Of a DNA stretch of 64,000 bases, positions 41,540 to 52,161 are shown piece after piece. The notes under the pieces are model-generated. The model was not told the DNA's origin and made no database searches. It was given only the letters and a program-made list of their open reading frames with translations. The translations under genes and the position numbers were made by a program. This DNA is from Gracilaria gracilis (lineage: Eukaryota > Rhodophyta > Florideophyceae > Gracilariales > Gracilariaceae). The stretch's first letter is position 1. Each line of letters begins with the position of its first letter. The stretch covers positions 186,001 through 250,000 of the forward strand of contig JARGSG010000095.1 of the NCBI GenBank assembly GCA_030374805.1, given 5' to 3'.

Positions 41540-41917
41540 TCATGTATTGTTTCTGGAGCAGCTCTGGACATGACTCCTGATATGACAATCAAGCAGTTTC
41601 CTTCCACATTTCGGACAAGAATGGCGCCGATTATGGAAATCTCTGTGATCTTTGTACATTTCTGAACTGGAGGTACTGAAGCTACACTGGTAGCAGTGTC
41701 GTCGTTCTTCGAAATCATGTTTCCTTCTCACGTGATTTCGAACCGATTTCTCGTCTTTGTATTCTCCATCACAGTAAGGGCATTTCCATCGCGCGTGAGG
41801 AAGTACCCATGCCACATCGGCTAGCATCTTCAAGGTTTTCTGACCATCCTCAGAGTCGTTGTGCGTAGCAACGTTGGAACTACCAGCGCCACCGGCAATA
41901 GTTTTGTGAGAACCCAT
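41540..41917 (-). CDS. small C2H2 zinc-finger protein (arm L, copy 2)
   Basis: 125 residues, with the same three finger units as the gene at 5310-5687; the only difference noticed is HDFEERRH here against HDFKERRH there. TATA box at 42021-42027. It lies about 390 bp downstream of, and in the same direction as, the vWA gene. Confidence 0.75.
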   Translation of the reverse strand: MGSHKTIAGGAGSSNVATHNDSEDGQKTLKMLADVAWVLPHARWKCPYCDGEYKDEKSVRNHVRRKHDFEERRHCYQCSFSTSSSEMYKDHRDFHNRRHSCPKCGRKLLDCHIRSHVQSCSRNNT

Positions 41918-42020
41918 CCGTGTTTTACCGAAATTCTTTGTCTTTCAGTTCTCCCTTTGTGTTGTTCACTTTCTTGTTCTCTTGTATATTGCAAAACTAC
42001 TATCGCCGTGAGCGGGCGTT

Positions 42021-42027
42021 CTTTATA
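42021..42027 (-). promoter_or_regulatory. TATA box of zinc-finger gene
   Basis: Minus strand TATAAAG, 104-110 bp before the ATG at 41917. Confidence 0.6.
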
Positions 42028-42305
42028 TGTGAAAATATTCTCAAAGTTGAATCTAATTTTGTAATCATAACTTCGAACTGCGAGCAAAGTGTCGCTGAAA
42101 CACCGCACTGGGTCAACAAAACAATGGCTCTCCCTCCTTAATAGCAATTCAACCACAGCAACTTTGTTGCTTTCCTTTTATTCATGGATTTACAGCAATA
42201 CCTGTCCAACAAAAGAAGCAAAGAAAGATGAGCGCTTTGCTATTATCTACTGAACAAGTCAGTAAAACTCGCGGAGAGCTGCCAGATTAGCGCGAAGCAT
42301 ATTTT

Positions 42306-42977
42306 CTAGGCAATGTTGCAAACCGATTTGACGAGGTCCACGATGACCAGACCGAGATCCACATATTGAGTCACCCCCAAAACTGAGTTGGGATCTCCTC
42401 CGGCAATCGCCTGCAACACGCTTGTGTCCTGGAACGCTACACCCACAGTCGTGACGCGACCGCCGGGGTTGGCCGCCCTGAATCGATCGGCATCACCAAC
42501 GGGGTCACCTCCGATCGTGTTCCTGCCATCTCCGAGCACAACCAACTTGTTTGCCTCGCCGGGTCGCTGCCTCAACTGGAAGTCGCAGTAAGCGATTCCA
42601 GCTCCGATGAAGGTGGCAAAGTCATTCTGGAACTGCGCGCCAAGAACTCTGCGCTGGAAGAGCGCTCTGTCGGTTGTGAGCGGCGAAATGGGGTAGTTGA
42701 TAAAACCGTACTGCACTGCTGCGTACTCAGCCGTCTCGTCAACGCCAATGATGTTGTTGAGTGAGATCACAAAACGTTGCATGGCGGTAAAGTCGCTGGA
42801 GTTGACAGAGCCACTGCCGTCAATGGCAAAGCACACGTTAGCATTGCATCCGTTGCTCCTGACTAGCTGTTCTGCAGTTTGAGCGGCCGCTCTGATACTG
42901 GCGGCAGCAGAAAGCGCTGTAGAAGAAGCAAGTGAGCATCCAAGAAGAAACACAAGTGCGGTAAAGATAAACTTCAT
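42306..42977 (-). CDS. secreted vWA-domain protein (arm L, copy 2, intact)
   Basis: The 223-residue product has a signal peptide (MKFIFTALVFLLGCSLASS), then a von Willebrand factor A-like fold: first strand with MIDAS start CFAIDGSGSVNSSDF (DxSxS-like, here DGSGS, about residues 52-56), a TTDRALFQ segment, FIGAGIAYCDF, the strand KLVVLGDGRN and the strand RVTTVGVAF. vWA domains bind proteins or matrix through a metal ion held by the MIDAS. At this length it is a single-domain secreted protein, perhaps a cell-surface or wall component. It pairs with the zinc-finger gene 390 bp downstream. Confidence 0.8.
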   Translation of the reverse strand: MKFIFTALVFLLGCSLASSTALSAAASIRAAAQTAEQLVRSNGCNANVCFAIDGSGSVNSSDFTAMQRFVISLNNIIGVDETAEYAAVQYGFINYPISPLTTDRALFQRRVLGAQFQNDFATFIGAGIAYCDFQLRQRPGEANKLVVLGDGRNTIGGDPVGDADRFRAANPGGRVTTVGVAFQDTSVLQAIAGGDPNSVLGVTQYVDLGLVIVDLVKSVCNIA

Positions 42978-45099
42978 CTTGTCGTGTATATGAGAGTGCT
43001 ATGGAGGCGGGAGAGCTTGGAAAAGTGTTGAAGATGGGCTTTTAAGTGGTGAAGTGTTGAGGCGATCAAAAGCAGAGCGACCGAGTACCTCGTATTTATA
43101 CAGATTCTATCCGATCTCTGATATGAGCGGGTGCTTGCAGAAATACGCTTGAGGCGGCCTCGCTTCCAGAGAAATCTGCTCATCTTGTTTCTGCGTTTCA
43201 TGCTTCATGTTCAAGCAGTCACAAAATATTCAACAACCAAATGCGTGGGATTGGTTAGATTGAAGAGGAGTTGGCGGGTAGACAGAACTGGATTTTTCAA
43301 AGGCAATCCGTCATTTCAAAGCATTGGGAGGATGATGAAAACGCAAGAAAGGTACTTCGTCCACCGAGCAAGCAACATTTCAGCGAAGCATCGTGGCGAT
43401 TATGCGACTTCGCTGCGTCACGGATTCAAAGCATGGAACAGTTCTCTTCGATGTTTCGAATAACATGGAAGAGAACTCTTCCATGTGTGCGTTTTCTTAA
43501 GGAAACGCAATAGATTTCTAATACTACTACTACTACTACTACTACTGGCATTTCTTGACCACTAGCGTAGTTGCTTCCGGCGTGTACGAAGAGGACTATG
43601 ACCATGCATATTCGAGAGACATTGTAGCTTTTTTTTCTTGTCATGTGTGACTAATCCGGTTATGCATGGGGGACATAGCAGTATTATGCTTCCTTTTCTA
43701 GTTGGAAGAGGACGAGAGAATGGGCCGCGCCCAACTTAATCGGCAGGAAAAACTGTTGGAAAGGGAGCCAAGTGCACATGATTTGTGCACATCTGATGGA
43801 GACAGGTAATCAACGAGCCTTTCCGAGACAAGCCATGCAAGCCCCACAACCTATCAAATGGAAATGACGCGGTTGTAATTATTGAAGGCACGAGCGGGAA
43901 CACCGATGTTGTTATAATGGGCACTTTGTGCACAGTTTTCCCAGTAGGCAACAACCATAGCATCAGTGCTGGTGGTGCCACTCATTCAGGGGGGAGTTGA
44001 TTCTGTGCGGCACGTCGGCGCAATATGGATCGGCATGTCAGAGCGCAATGACGATTAGATCGTGAACGCTTTGCATGCGAGAGAATGCGTGATCTCGGGA
44101 GGTAGTGCCGACCCTCGGGTATACGTGCGCCCGGGCGCACGTAGTTTTTTTACAGTTGCCCGGGCGACTGTAACTGTAACTTCTACCCGTGGCGACCCCG
44201 TAATTGACGAGTTCTCAATTCCAATGCATCGTTTTCAAATAGTGGAACGGTTTCGTGAAAACCCTGAAACGTGCAAAGCGGGTTCCGCCCTCCGCTCTGA
44301 TTGGAGCAAGAACATGTACACGATGGCGCCAACAATTGAACACTTGGACGCAGTATTTGTCGTTCACGTTGGCCACCTAAACGATCGGCCAGATTCCGAA
44401 GTGGGGGAGAAACCGAGCAGGTCGAACCGAAGAGCCTCCTTTCGGACCTAAGCCCATCCCAAAGCCGTCCATATGTCCCCAGTGACATCACTGCACTTAG
44501 GGTGTTGGCGGTGAAGGACACTGTGCCGACAAGTGGAACGAGTCGATAAGAAATCGCTCCAGCACATAAAGCGAGCGCGAAGGACGTCGAGCGATGCCGC
44601 CGAATGCTGCAAATCATTCGTCCCGTTACCACAAATAGCCAAGTTAGACTCTGCTTACTTTCTTCGTTATTTTTAACGGCCCTTCATTTTTTCCAATCCT
44701 CAACCCTTCAATTTAAAATAGAACTTTATATTGCATATATATTTTATTATATATATAATACGTGTAGTGCTACCGCTGCGACAACGCCGCCTCGTCGAGC
44801 GCATCACCAATTATTCACGTCCGAACAACTTGTCTAGATCAATTACTTGTCAACTGCTCTGCCCTACTTCGTTTAGTCTACGTGTACCGAACCTTGCGCT
44901 ACGAATCCTTTTCTTCTACCACGTGCTTCGTAACTTGAATGAACAGCAAATTCATTTGCGTACATTGGGTCTGCTTGATCACGTCTACACGCTCCCTCTG
45001 CACCTCTGTTGATGATCACTTCAAACAACGCTACTGCAACAAATCGAGAAGTTCTTTCTTCCCTGAAATCTTCGTCCCCGAACGTAGCCCTCATTCATC
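42978..45099. other. inner arm and spacer (copy 2), no gene supported
   Basis: It holds the vWA TATA box (43093-43100), a (TAC)n run of about eight units at 43522-43546 that corresponds to the right arm of copy 1, the foldback insertion at about 44105-44190 and an (AT)n microsatellite near 44735-44760. Orientation from about 43320 onward is reversed relative to copy 1. Confidence 0.55.
43093..43100 (-). promoter_or_regulatory. TATA box of vWA gene (arm L, copy 2)
   Basis: Minus strand TATAAATA, 116-123 bp before the ATG at 42977. Confidence 0.65.
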
Positions 45100-45759
45100 A
45101 TGAAGGCCTCCATTTGGTTATTCTCTCTCGTCGCCCTTGCCATATCTATTCTTTCGCCTTTCGTACATACCTGCACAGTGAGGGGTATTTCTGATACACG
45201 CAACAAGCTTTTTAGGAAAAGAGGATGTGACGGCAGCATCTGCTTCGCATTACAAGGTAGCTCTTCTCTCAACTCCACGCAGACTCTGTCGCAAAAAGAT
45301 CTTGTGGCAACCGTGGCCAGGGTATTGCAAGGACAAGGCAATGTTCAGCTTGCTGCAGTTCAGTATGGCTTCATAACGTCAGCTGTCAGTAACTTGACCA
45401 GTGACACTGACCTTTTCCTGCAGAGGTTGGACGAATCTGAGTTGGAAAACGATGCAACTACGTTCTTGGGCGGCGCAATCGCGTACTGCGACTTTGCGTT
45501 GGCCGGTGAAGCCGATAGAAACCTTGTTGTCATTGGCGATGGTAAGAGCACTCTATTTGATCCAGTTCAAGACGCAAAGAGTTTCACCGAGCGAGGAGGC
45601 AACGTATTTGCTGTAGCCGTGGGAAACCCTGATATGGAAGCGGTTCGTGCAATTGCCGGTGAAAACTCGGCCCGTGTCTTTGATTTGACCAATGCAAAGG
45701 ATATTAATGCCGTTGTAGTCGACATAGTTATGGGTCTTTGTAGGATTGATTCTTGCTAA
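45100..45759 (+). CDS. divergent secreted vWA-like protein (spacer gene, copy 2, intact)
   Basis: The 219-residue protein has a signal peptide (MKASIWLFSLVALAISILS) and aligns along its length with the arm vWA protein: ICFALQGSSSLNS against VCFAIDGSGSVNS, AAVQYGFI in both, GGAIAYCDFAL against GAGIAYCDFQL, LVVIGDGKS against LVVLGDGRN, and NVFAVAVG against RVTTVGVA. The first MIDAS aspartate is replaced by Gln (LQGSSS), so metal binding in the classical way is doubtful. It ends in two cysteines (LCRIDSC). No TATA box is seen at the usual distance, unlike the arm genes. Confidence 0.75.
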   Translation: MKASIWLFSLVALAISILSPFVHTCTVRGISDTRNKLFRKRGCDGSICFALQGSSSLNSTQTLSQKDLVATVARVLQGQGNVQLAAVQYGFITSAVSNLTSDTDLFLQRLDESELENDATTFLGGAIAYCDFALAGEADRNLVVIGDGKSTLFDPVQDAKSFTERGGNVFAVAVGNPDMEAVRAIAGENSARVFDLTNAKDINAVVVDIVMGLCRIDSC

Positions 45760-47689
45760 AGAAAGATGAGCGAAGGATGGAAAATTGCGAGTGTACCGCA
45801 TCAAATTCTAACCGTAAACGCTTGAGTCCTTTGTATTTCACAGTTTTCGTTGAAGAACAACGAGAAGCATTTCGTTGCTGCAGAAAGAAGCTGGACAAAT
45901 CGAATCGCTCTTGAGTATAATAAGTATAAGATACACAAAAGATTGCAGTAAAGTAGTGCAGGCTATCTGCAGGTTGAAGAAATGCTAAAGCCTAGGGACT
46001 GCAGCGCATTGATCTTCAAACTGTTGTTGAAGTTTCTCCGGCCTCTCATCATGAACCGTATGCTCAGGGGGAACTGCAGGAGTTCATTCTAGGAAAATCT
46101 CATCCATCTGGTAGCATTAAATGAGGTCTTGACGTTGTTTTCAGTGCATCTGATTATGATCGAAGAAGCGAATCAGCTCTCTGAAGAGTTTTCTGGTTCA
46201 ACCTTCTCACAGATTTTCCTAACTGAGATGAAAAGAGTTCTGGAGAAAGATGGAAGAATGGAATCTATTTTTAAGTACGTGGCGAAGTTTGCCCGGAACA
46301 CGCAAAAGAAATGTAGAGTAGGACAGGTCTGTCTGACGACCTGTCCGATGACGGTTAGTTGGCCTAGCCAAGTTGGTTTCTCCGCGTCCGGAAGGAAACA
46401 TAGACATTGCGCGTGTGATGGGACCAGCTTGCCGCACCGATAACATCACACGTATCACATTATGGGCTGAAGAGCTGAAGGTAAGGAAGGGGATCACCAT
46501 TAGATATTGATTCACGAAGAATATTTTAGACAGAGAAAGAGAGAGGCAAGGACGAAACCCGCTTTGCACGTTTTATGGATTTCTCCAGCAAACGAAACCG
46601 TTCCACTACTTGAAAACGAAGCAATGGAATTGAGAACTCGTCAATCACGGAGGGTTGCCACTGCCTTTTGAGATCACGCATTTTTCTCGCATGCAAAGCG
46701 TTCACGATCCAATCGTCATCGCGCCCTGACATGCAGAACCATATTACGCCGGCGTGCCACACAAAGTGCCCATTACGACAACATCGGTGTTTCCGCTCGT
46801 GCCTTTATTGCAACCGCGTCATTTCCATTTGATCGGTTGTGGGGCTTGCATGGCTTGTCTCGGGAAGGCTCGTTGATTACCTGTCTCCATCAGATGTGCA
46901 CAAATCATGTGCCCTTGGCTCCCTTTCCACCAGGTTTTCCTGCCGATTAAGTTGGACGCGGCCCATTGTCTCGTCCTCTTCCAACTAGAAAAGGAATCAT
47001 AATACTACTATGTCCCCCGTGCATAACCGGATTAGTCACATATGACAAGAAAAATAAATCTGCAATGTCTCTCGAATATGCATGCTCATAGTCCTCTTCG
47101 TACAGCCGGAAGCAATTACGCTGGTGGTCAAGAAATGCCAGTAGTAGTAGAAATCTATTGCGTTTCCTTAAAAAAATCCGCACATGGAAGAGTTCTCTTC
47201 CATGTTATTCGAAACATGGAAGAGAACTCTTTCATGTTTCGAATTCGTGACGCAGCAAAGTCGCACAATCGTCGCGATGCATCGCTCAAATGTTGCTTGC
47301 TCGGTGGACGAAGTACCTTTCTTGCGTTTTCACCATTTTCCCGTTGCGGAGAAACGATGGATTACCTTTGAAAACTCTAGTTCTGTCTACCCGCCTACTC
47401 CTCTTTATTCTAGCCAATCCCGCATATTTAGTTGTTGAATATTTTATGCCTGCTTGAACATGAAGCATGAAACGCAGAAACAAGATGAGCAGATTTCTCT
47501 GGAAGCGAGGCCGCCTCAAGCATATTTCTGCAAGCACCCGCTCACATCAGAGATCGGATAGAATCTGTATAAATACGAGATACTCGGTCGCTCTGCTTTT
47601 GATCGCCTCAACACTTCACCACTTAGAAGCCCATCGTCAACACTTTCCAAGCTCTCCCGCCTCCGTAGCACTCTCATATACACGACAAG
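45760..47689. other. spacer and inner arm R (copy 2), no gene supported
   Basis: It contains the hairpin GGACAGGTC ... GACCTGTCC at about 46321-46347, the GAGTTCTCTTCCATGT hairpin near 47189-47230, and the vWA TATA box. Around 47340-47460 this arm is clearly more diverged from the other three arms (for example AACGGGAAAATGG side) than the surrounding sequence. Confidence 0.55.
47568..47575 (+). promoter_or_regulatory. TATA box of vWA gene (arm R, copy 2)
   Basis: TATAAATA, 115-122 bp before the ATG at 47690. Confidence 0.65.
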
Positions 47690-48361
47690 ATGAAGTTTAT
47701 CTTTACCGCACTTGTGTTTCTTCTTGGATGCTCACTTGCTTCTTCTACAGCGCTTTCTGCTGCCGCCAGTATCAGAGCGGCCGCTCAAACTGCAGAACAG
47801 CTAGTCAGGAGCAACGGATGCAATGCTAACGTGTGCTTTGCCATTGACGGCAGTGGCTCTGTCAACTCCAGCGACTTTACCGCCATGCAACGTTTTGTGA
47901 TCTCACTCAACAACATCATTGGCGTTGACGAGACGGCTGAGTACGCAGCAGTGCAGTACGGTTTTATCAACTACCCCATTTCGCCGCTCACAACCGACAG
48001 AGCGCTCTTCCAGCGCAGAGTTCTTGGCGCGCAGTTCCAGAATGACTTTGCCACCTTCATCGGAGCTGGAATCGCTTACTGCGACTTCCAGTTGAGGCAG
48101 CGACCCGGCGAGGCAAACAAGTTGGTTGTGCTCGGAGATGGCAGGAACACGATCGGAGGTGACCCCGTTGGTGATGCCGATCGATTCAGGGCGGCCAACC
48201 CCGGCGGTTGCGTCACGACTGTGGGCGTGGCGTTCCAGGACACAAGCGTGTTGCAGGCGATTGCCGGAGGAGATCCCAACTCAGTTTTGGGGGTGACTCA
48301 ATATGTGGATCTCGGTCTGGTCATCGTGGACCTCGTCAAATCGGTTTGCAACATTGCCTAG
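47690..48361 (+). CDS. secreted vWA-domain protein (arm R, copy 2, intact)
   Basis: 223 residues, identical to the arm-L protein except for one residue noticed (NPGGCVTTVG here, NPGGRVTTVG in arm L). The extra Cys lies at the start of a core strand. The signal peptide, MIDAS start and all other features are the same. It is followed after 390 bp by the zinc-finger gene on the same strand. Confidence 0.8.
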   Translation: MKFIFTALVFLLGCSLASSTALSAAASIRAAAQTAEQLVRSNGCNANVCFAIDGSGSVNSSDFTAMQRFVISLNNIIGVDETAEYAAVQYGFINYPISPLTTDRALFQRRVLGAQFQNDFATFIGAGIAYCDFQLRQRPGEANKLVVLGDGRNTIGGDPVGDADRFRAANPGGCVTTVGVAFQDTSVLQAIAGGDPNSVLGVTQYVDLGLVIVDLVKSVCNIA

Positions 48362-48640
48362 AAAATATGCTTCGCGCTAATCTGGCAGCTCTCCGCGAGT
48401 TTTACTGACTTGTTCAGTAGATAATAGCAAAGCGCTCGTCTTTCTGTGCTCCTTTTTGTTGGACAGGTATCGCTGTAAATCCATGAATAAAAGGAAAGCA
48501 ACAAAGTTGCTGTGGTTGAATTGCTATTAAGGAGGGAGAGCCATTGTTTTGTTGACCCAGTGCGGTGTTTCAGCGACACTTTGCTCGCAGTTCGAAGTTA
48601 TGATTACAAAATTAGATTCAACTTTGAGAATATTTTCACA

Positions 48641-48647
48641 TATAAAG
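48641..48647 (+). promoter_or_regulatory. TATA box of zinc-finger gene (arm R, copy 2)
   Basis: TATAAAG, 104-110 bp before the ATG at 48751. Confidence 0.6.
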
Positions 48648-48750
48648 AACGCCCGCTCACGGCGATAGTAGTTTTGCAATATACAAGAGAACAAGAAAGT
48701 GAACAACACAAAGGGAGAACTGAAAGACAAAGAATTTCGGTAAAACACGG

Positions 48751-49131
48751 ATGGGTTCTCACAAAACTATTGCCGGTGGCGCTGGTAGTTCCAACGTTGC
48801 TACGCACAACGACTCTGAGGATGGTCAGAAAACCTTGAAGATGCTAGCCGATGTGGCATGGGTACTTCCTCACGCGCGATGGAAATGCCCTTACTGTGAT
48901 GGAGAATACAAAGACGAGAAATCGGTTCGAAATCACGTGAGAAGGAAACATGATTTCGAAGAACGACGACACTGCTACCAGTGTAGCTTCAGTACCTCCA
49001 GTTCAGAAATGTACAAAGATCACAGAGATTTCCATAATCGACGCTATTCTTGTCCAAAATGTGAAAAGAAACTGCTTGATTGTCATATCAAGAGGCATAC
49101 CAAGAGCTGCTCCGGCAAGAAGAATACATGA
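48751..49131 (+). CDS. small C2H2 zinc-finger protein (arm R, copy 2, intact)
   Basis: 126 residues with the same N-terminus and first two fingers as the arm-L gene. The third unit and tail differ: RYSCPKCEKKLLDCHIKRH then SCSGKKNT. The two arms thus keep two tail alleles of one protein. The tail difference marks the outer limit of arm homogenisation. Confidence 0.75.
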   Translation: MGSHKTIAGGAGSSNVATHNDSEDGQKTLKMLADVAWVLPHARWKCPYCDGEYKDEKSVRNHVRRKHDFEERRHCYQCSFSTSSSEMYKDHRDFHNRRYSCPKCEKKLLDCHIKRHTKSCSGKKNT

Positions 49132-50061
49132 CACAGCCGCGTGGTAGGCTTTAACATGATAATTTGAGTAGAAATGGTGGGGACATTTTGGAAGATATAA
49201 ACCTGAAAGCTAAATATTTTGATTTGTAACACAAGGAAGGCAAAAACTGTTTGTTGAGTTGTTACTAATCCTTGATATGCAGGGCATTTTCAATAAATTG
49301 TAGTTTTCTTTTGAAGAAACATTTTAGCTTTTCTTAATTTTTACGCGGCCGACAATTTGTTGGGTTGAAATTTCACTTATGCGATAGTTGTTTTTGGGTT
49401 GTGATATCGTTCAAACGTGCACCAAAACAGAGCGATTTGGATGAGCAAGGCAGACGTTGACCAAAGTTTGGATCAGGAGAAGGCCGAGAAGTGACATAGC
49501 TACAAGTTCGGAGTGCTGTTTCAAGTTTGCTTGCTGCCGTGTTCGGGCGTTTTTGCGCGTCTGGGTTCCGCGAAGATGAGTGGCGCAGCACAACCTTGAC
49601 TGCAATGCGAGCAGTACATTTATGGAAAAGTGGGTGCCCGTACCCTCGCAGAAAACACTGGCGTTTGATGATTACCGCAGTGGGCTGTTCTTGCGGCTGC
49701 CAAAGGAGACAAAAAGTCATATGCATGCCTTCAGCATTTGCATAGTGCAGCTAGTCCTATGAAGCAGAACACTATTCTTCCAATGGAAATTCGACGTATT
49801 TTCAAACGAAAAAAAAATAGGATTTGTTGCGCATTGGAGAGAATTAAATTCCTAAAATTTTAATTGTTTTGTACATTTACCAAAAGGTTTGGGAACAACA
49901 AAAAAAAGCTTTGCAAATTGGGCAAATATTGGCTCGGCTTTTCGATAGGAATGGTAGTTTTTGACTTTTCGATCATTTTATTGCGTCAAAATGCAAATGG
50001 CACAAAAGTTTACATTGCGAAACTGGAAGGAGTCGAATCATATGCGGTTTTAGTATTTGTC
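49132..50061. other. intergenic (copy 2)
   Basis: AT-rich, with AATAAA near 49291 for the zinc-finger transcript. No gene is supported; open frames do not match those of copy 1. Confidence 0.45.
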
Positions 50062-52161
50062 TCAGCTCTGTGCTAATCCGATTGCTGCCGCACCACGTTC
50101 GGCTAAAGGGCCCAACACGCAATCATCTCCAATTAGTTCTCTCGTAGCGAGGTACGCTACGTCGTCAAAGTGCGTCACGCATGAATTCACTATGATGTGC
50201 ACCGCCGTCACAATCAAGGCTGCCGCAGCGAGCCAGCCATGGGGAATCCGATACGGCTTCACAACCGCTATTACTGGATTTTCACGTTCAAATGTGTATG
50301 ACGATGTGTAGATCCAAGGCTGGCCAGTGGAATTAAGAACAAGATCCAAGTCCCGGAGTCCAAGCGATACGGCATTAGTTATGGCTTCCAACGACTCATT
50401 CCAGTTCGGACGATACCCGAAATTAAACGCCTCCGTCCTTCCTGACTCGCTTGTATCCCTGTTCGCCGACCATAACTTACTGCTAATGTCTTCCTCTTCG
50501 AAACCAAGCCGTCTTCTAATTGCATTGAATATGCTGTTTAGAAAAGCAATCTGCTCATTTCGTTCCATGAGATCTGGACGAAACGGCATTGTTTTCAAGT
50601 TAACGCCACTCTCGGAACGCACAGCCGTAGAAAGCTCAACAGCAGCGGACGATCCATTCTGCGAATATATGCCGAAAACTGTCTTTCCAGAGCCATAGAA
50701 AACATCAACTTCAATCATGTCAGTCAATTTCAAAGTAGGAATATGTGTAGTCGGCTTCACGCATTTGAGCACTTTCCCGGCCTTGAATACACCTCGTGTG
50801 GGAACAAAAAAATCATCACAGTACTCGTTAGGACTGTTCTGAAGCCGTGGTCGAGGAATACCATCCACGGCCGCAATAACGGGATCAAAGTTTTGAGCAG
50901 CACGGTACTCTCTGCGGTTTTCGGTACCGGCGATGATGGTTGCAAACTCGGTGATAAAAAGCGCCACAAGTGCTAGAGTGGGGACCAGAAGCTGAATGAA
51001 ATTCAACTTCAAACCCTTCGGAGTTGGAGAGTATTTAGGCGTTCGAAACCGAGAATAAGGCTCGTGCAAAGAAAGGAGTCGCCAAATGTGACGGAACGAG
51101 GTAAAGCGCGAGAAGATGATATATGAGGAGTAAGCCTTTTGATTGATCCCAGGTATAGAGTAGATCAGACTTTGAATGATTTTGTGAATTTGTGAGACGA
51201 TAATAAGCGATAGAATTCCGCCTATGAATTCATTTGTGAGATCGTGGGTCGAAAAGGCATTAAAGAACGGCAGTTCAGGCACGGAGAAAGGCGTTATCTC
51301 TGGGGAAATACGACCTTGAGGTAGAGGGAGCCTCTTTGGTTCAAATTTTGGCTCTTGAAGTGTGGCAAGCGGACTATCAGAGATTTGTGTCGTATTGGAG
51401 TTCGAAACCGGGAAGAAATACTCTCTGTCTGTGAGATTGGAAGAAAGACAAATTGGTTCGAGCTCGGCATGGTCATTATCTTCTGTAATGTACGTGAACG
51501 TGTCTCCCATGTAGAACGCGACGTACGCACACAGTTCACCTTGGTTCAGACAATCAGATGTGGTGGAGCACGTGGTGAAGTCAGTCGGGACGCAGACGCA
51601 TGGAAAAATAGAGAACTCGCATGCGGTGGTATTATGGACCTCTGTGCCGAAGAGCTTTTCAGCCCGACAGCTTCGCGAACCACGGCAGTCGTTGTGTGAG
51701 AAGCATCGGTCACCAGTGAGTCCCATGCCGAGAATCGATGGTACTGCTTCAAGCGGTTCGCTCAATACCGGTCGCTCTTCTCCAGCAGAAAATTTCGAAG
51801 AAACGCAAATGCCTTCCGTTATGCCAACTGGTGGGTCCCATTCACAGAACTCTCCTTCCACACAGTCCGCCGTGGAACGACAGCTGTAATTGGAATGCAC
51901 AAGAGATAAGGCGCAGTGGCCGACGAAGCATACCCGGGGATCAACGCAGTCGGTGGAGTCAAGACAAATGTCATTTGTGAGACCGGAGATATTTGAAGGT
52001 GGTGGGATTGAATAGGGCGGCCAAAGAGGATGCAGGTAGGAGAGTATTGAAATTACATCATCGTGCGTGACCATGAGGTCCGAATCAATGGCGCGCGCCT
52101 TGAAAGAGAAAAGGGAGACGAGAATGAACATCCCGAGTGTTGAAGCGGTGAGAGGGAACAT
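50062..52161 (-). CDS. Cys-rich secreted or membrane protein, 699 residues (copy 2, intact)
   Basis: The protein starts with a signal peptide (TLGMFILVSLFSFKARA, about 8-24). Residues 60-240 hold at least four short Cys modules of the type C-x5-6-C-x5-6-C-x4-C (CLDSTDCVDPRVCFVGHC, CRSTADCVEGEFCEW, CFSHNDCRGSRSC, CSTTSDCLNQGELC), resembling small disulphide-knot or Dickkopf-like repeats. Hydrophobic segments occur at about 318-335 (FIGGILSLIIVSQI), 400-425 (LLVPTLALVALFITEFATII) and near 640-655 (AAAALIVTAVHIIV), so it is probably a membrane protein with a Cys-rich extracellular head. Several N-x-S/T sites are present. Family unknown. No TATA box is clear upstream. Confidence 0.75.
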   Translation of the reverse strand: MFPLTASTLGMFILVSLFSFKARAIDSDLMVTHDDVISILSYLHPLWPPYSIPPPSNISGLTNDICLDSTDCVDPRVCFVGHCALSLVHSNYSCRSTADCVEGEFCEWDPPVGITEGICVSSKFSAGEERPVLSEPLEAVPSILGMGLTGDRCFSHNDCRGSRSCRAEKLFGTEVHNTTACEFSIFPCVCVPTDFTTCSTTSDCLNQGELCAYVAFYMGDTFTYITEDNDHAELEPICLSSNLTDREYFFPVSNSNTTQISDSPLATLQEPKFEPKRLPLPQGRISPEITPFSVPELPFFNAFSTHDLTNEFIGGILSLIIVSQIHKIIQSLIYSIPGINQKAYSSYIIFSRFTSFRHIWRLLSLHEPYSRFRTPKYSPTPKGLKLNFIQLLVPTLALVALFITEFATIIAGTENRREYRAAQNFDPVIAAVDGIPRPRLQNSPNEYCDDFFVPTRGVFKAGKVLKCVKPTTHIPTLKLTDMIEVDVFYGSGKTVFGIYSQNGSSAAVELSTAVRSESGVNLKTMPFRPDLMERNEQIAFLNSIFNAIRRRLGFEEEDISSKLWSANRDTSESGRTEAFNFGYRPNWNESLEAITNAVSLGLRDLDLVLNSTGQPWIYTSSYTFERENPVIAVVKPYRIPHGWLAAAALIVTAVHIIVNSCVTHFDDVAYLATRELIGDDCVLGPLAERGAAAIGLAQS

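Larger units (their letters stand above)
41466..49226. repeat. large palindrome, copy 2
   Basis: Arms are about 41466-44288 and 46553-49226, with the spacer between them carrying the second vWA gene on the plus strand. Outer arm tips match those of copy 1 in place (RHSCPKCGRK on the left, RYSCPKCEKK on the right), while the inner arm sequence and the spacer are swapped. Confidence 0.85.
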
